A stretch of DNA of 6,876 nucleotides, taken from Gemmobacter sp. (GTDB taxonomy: Bacteria; Pseudomonadota; Alphaproteobacteria; Rhodobacterales; Rhodobacteraceae). Shown piece after piece: positions 4,933 to 6,876 of this stretch. The position numbers and the translations under genes are program-made. Where the stretch lies: contig DOMY01000190.1 of the NCBI GenBank assembly GCA_003509785.1, positions 38,247 to 45,122 of the forward strand, given 5' to 3'. The notes under the pieces were generated by a model. That model searched no databases, had not been told where the DNA came from, and saw only the letters and a program-made list of their open reading frames with translations. The first letter of the stretch is position 1. Every line of letters begins with the position of its first letter.

Positions 4933-6876
4933 GCCCTTGTTCATCCGGTTCGCGATCAGCTCTTCGACCACCGCCGGATCGGCCAGGGTCGAGATATCGC
5001 CAAGCGCGCCGAAGTCGTTTTCGGCGATCTTGCGCAGGATGCGGCGCATGATCTTGCCCGAGCGGGTCTTCGGCAGGCCGGGGGCCCACTGGATCAGATC
5101 GGGGGTGGCGATCGGGCCGATCTCGGTGCGGACCCATTTCACCAGATCGCGGCGCAGATCCTCCGAGGGTTCGATACCGTTCATCAGGGTGACATAGGCA
5201 TAGATGCCCTGGCCCTTGATATCATGCGGATAGCCCACCACAGCAGCCTCGGCCACCTTGGCATGGGCGACCAGCGCCGATTCCACCTCGGCCGTGCCCA
5301 TCCGGTGGCCCGAGACGTTGATCACGTCATCGACCCGGCCGGTGATCCAGTAATAGCCGTCGCGGTCGCGGCGGCAGCCGTCGCCGGTGAAGTAATAGCC
5401 GCGGTACTGGCTGAAGTAGGCCTCCTGGAAGCGGTCATGATCGCCCCAGAGCGTGCGCATCTGCCCCGGCCAGCTGTCCGAGATGCACAGCACCCCTTCG
5501 GCCTCGGTCTCGTCCTGGCGCTTGGCCGTCGCCGGATCCAGCACCACGGGTTTCACCCCGAAGAACGGCGTGGTGGCCGAACCCGGTTTCGTGGGCGTGG
5601 CGCCCGGCAGAGGCGTGATCATATGGCCGCCGGTTTCGGTCTGCCAGAAGGTATCGACGATCGGGCAGCGGCCCTTGCCGACATGGCGGTCATACCAGAC
5701 CCAGGCCTCGGGGTTGATCGGCTCGCCCACCGAACCCAGCACCCGCAGCTTCGACAGATCGTATTTCTCCACCCATTCCGGACCCTGGCCCATCAGGCTG
5801 CGGATCGCGGTCGGCGCGGTATAGAACTGCGTCACGCCATGCTTTTCGCAGACCTCCCAGAAGCGGCCCGCATCCGGATAGGTCGGCACGCCCTCGAACA
5901 TGATGGTGGTGGCGCCATTGGCCAGCGGGCCATAGACGATATAGCTGTGCCCGGTCACCCAGCCGACATCGGCGGTGCACCAGAAGACATCGCCATCCTG
6001 ATAGTCGAAGGTATATTGATGGGTCATCGCGGCATAGACCAGATAGCCGCCGGTGGTATGCACCACGCCCTTCGGCTTGCCGGTCGAGCCCGAGGTATAG
6101 AGGATGAACAGCGGATCTTCGGCATTCATCGGGCGCGGCGGGCATTCGGGCGAGACCATTTCCATCATCGCCAGCACGTCGACATCGCGGCCCTGGATCC
6201 AGGAGGTCTGGTCGCCGGTGTGTTTCACCACCAGGCAGCGCACCTTGTCCGAGCAGTGCAGCAGCGCGGCATCGGTGTTGGATTTCAGCGGCGTGCGCTT
6301 GCCGCCGCGCGGGGCGGTATCGGCGGTGATGACCAGCTTGGCGCCGCAATCATTGATCCGGTTGGCCAGCGCATCGGGCGAAAAGCCTGCAAAGACAATG
6401 GAATGGATGGCGCCGATCCGGGCGCAGGCCAGCATGGCATAGGCGGCCTCGGGGATCATCGGCAGATAGATCACCACGCGGTCGCCGCGCATCACGCCCT
6501 GGCTCAGCAGCACATTGGCGAAGCGGTTCACCTTCTCGGCCAGGGTCTTGTAGGTGATATGCAGCGCAGGGGTCTTCGGATCATCCGGCTCCCAGATGAT
6601 CGCCGTCTGCAGCGCCCGGTCCTTCAGATGCCGGTCGATGCAGTTCACGCTGGCGTTCAGAACCCCGTCCTCGAACCATTTGATCGACACTTTGCCAAAG
6701 GTGAAATCGGTGTTCTTCACCCGGGTATAGGGCTTGATCCAATCCAGCCGCTGCCCCTCGCGCCCCCAGAACCCCTCCGCATCCCCGATCGATTCCGCAT
6801 AAAGCGCACGGTAACGATCCGCATCCGCATGCGAGGCCCCAAATCCAGAAGGTACTTCCCGTACATCAGGTGCGAT
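4930..6876 (-). CDS. acs: acetyl-CoA synthetase (AMP-forming), start just beyond the right edge
   Basis: The enzyme activates acetate with ATP to acetyl-AMP and PPi, then transfers acetyl to CoA, releasing AMP; it acts in the cytoplasm in acetate assimilation. The frame is open to 6876, giving 648 residues in the window. The first visible residues align near the N-terminus of Salmonella Acs (652 aa), so only a few codons are missing. The in-frame GTG at 6720 is internal: the 52 codons before it encode conserved family sequence (GFWGREGQRLDWIKPYTRVKN). Counting from the right edge, visible motifs are the phosphate loop YTSGSTGKPKG (260-270), CTADVGWVTGHSY, the adenine/acetate-site TFWQTETGG with the acetate-pocket Trp (411), the hinge region TGRVDDVINVSGHR, and PKTRSGKIMRRILRK with catalytic Lys608, the lysine that Pat-type acetylases and sirtuin deacetylases regulate in other bacteria. 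A few codons at the 5' end and the promoter are outside the window. Confidence 0.97.
   Translation of the reverse strand: MAPDVREVPSGFGASHADADRYRALYAESIGDAEGFWGREGQRLDWIKPYTRVKNTDFTFGKVSIKWFEDGVLNASVNCIDRHLKDRALQTAIIWEPDDPKTPALHITYKTLAEKVNRFANVLLSQGVMRGDRVVIYLPMIPEAAYAMLACARIGAIHSIVFAGFSPDALANRINDCGAKLVITADTAPRGGKRTPLKSNTDAALLHCSDKVRCLVVKHTGDQTSWIQGRDVDVLAMMEMVSPECPPRPMNAEDPLFILYTSGSTGKPKGVVHTTGGYLVYAAMTHQYTFDYQDGDVFWCTADVGWVTGHSYIVYGPLANGATTIMFEGVPTYPDAGRFWEVCEKHGVTQFYTAPTAIRSLMGQGPEWVEKYDLSKLRVLGSVGEPINPEAWVWYDRHVGKGRCPIVDTFWQTETGGHMITPLPGATPTKPGSATTPFFGVKPVVLDPATAKRQDETEAEGVLCISDSWPGQMRTLWGDHDRFQEAYFSQYRGYYFTGDGCRRDRDGYYWITGRVDDVINVSGHRMGTAEVESALVAHAKVAEAAVVGYPHDIKGQGIYAYVTLMNGIEPSEDLRRDLVKWVRTEIGPIATPDLIQWAPGLPKTRSGKIMRRILRKIAENDFGALGDISTLADPAVVEELIANRMNKG

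Noticed and set aside
4344..5051. 235-codon plus-strand frame spanning adk and the acs 3' end
   Set aside because: It is antisense to two well-supported enzymes, crosses their junction and has a compositionally biased product.
5690..6349. 219-codon minus-strand frame inside acs
   Set aside because: It is an alternative frame within the conserved Acs coding region and has no domain of its own.
1..6876. mobile element, CRISPR array, tRNA or riboswitch
   Set aside because: No transposase, terminal repeats, regularly spaced direct repeats, cloverleaf or recognisable riboswitch core was found by eye on either strand.

Overview
The window is GC-rich (about 65-70% in hand-counted coding stretches) and gene-dense. 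It looks like chromosomal DNA of an alphaproteobacterium, most plausibly a member of the Rhodobacterales such as Paracoccus or Rhodobacter. The assignment rests on the mix of genes and the base composition; no marker gene is present and no search was run, so the genus is open.

Layout from left to right. Positions 1-1158 hold the first 386 codons of a minus-strand RTX (calcium-binding, type I secreted) protein whose C-terminus lies off the left edge. It is preceded by a leader with a perfect TATAAT box. Positions 1373-1762 (minus) encode a stand-alone CheY-like receiver, followed by an 8-bp terminator-like hairpin. Diverging from it, positions 1905-2183 (plus) encode a 92-residue membrane protein of unknown function. 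A 9-bp GC-rich hairpin separates that gene from the convergent gene at 2236-4020 (minus). This gene encodes a 594-residue MFS transporter of the metabolite:H+ symporter type, with an unusually large periplasmic insertion. A 203-bp gap rich in inverted repeats follows. Then come adenylate kinase (4224-4916, minus) and acetyl-CoA synthetase acs (4930 to beyond 6876, minus).

The clearest functional unit is acs-adk. The genes are 13 nt apart and the adk ribosome binding site overlaps the acs stop codon. Acs turns acetate, ATP and CoA into acetyl-CoA, AMP and PPi; adenylate kinase turns AMP plus ATP into two ADP. Co-expression would recycle the AMP made by acetate activation. The MFS gene lies downstream on the same strand and might import an organic acid or another small metabolite, but its substrate cannot be read from the sequence and it may have its own promoter.

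No mobile element, CRISPR array, tRNA or rRNA was seen. The points most worth a second look are the acs-adk pairing, the AT-rich repetitive 3' end of adk, the roughly 130-residue two-cysteine insertion in the transporter, and the divergent pair of orphan receiver and small membrane protein. Nothing here amounts to a clearly new system.
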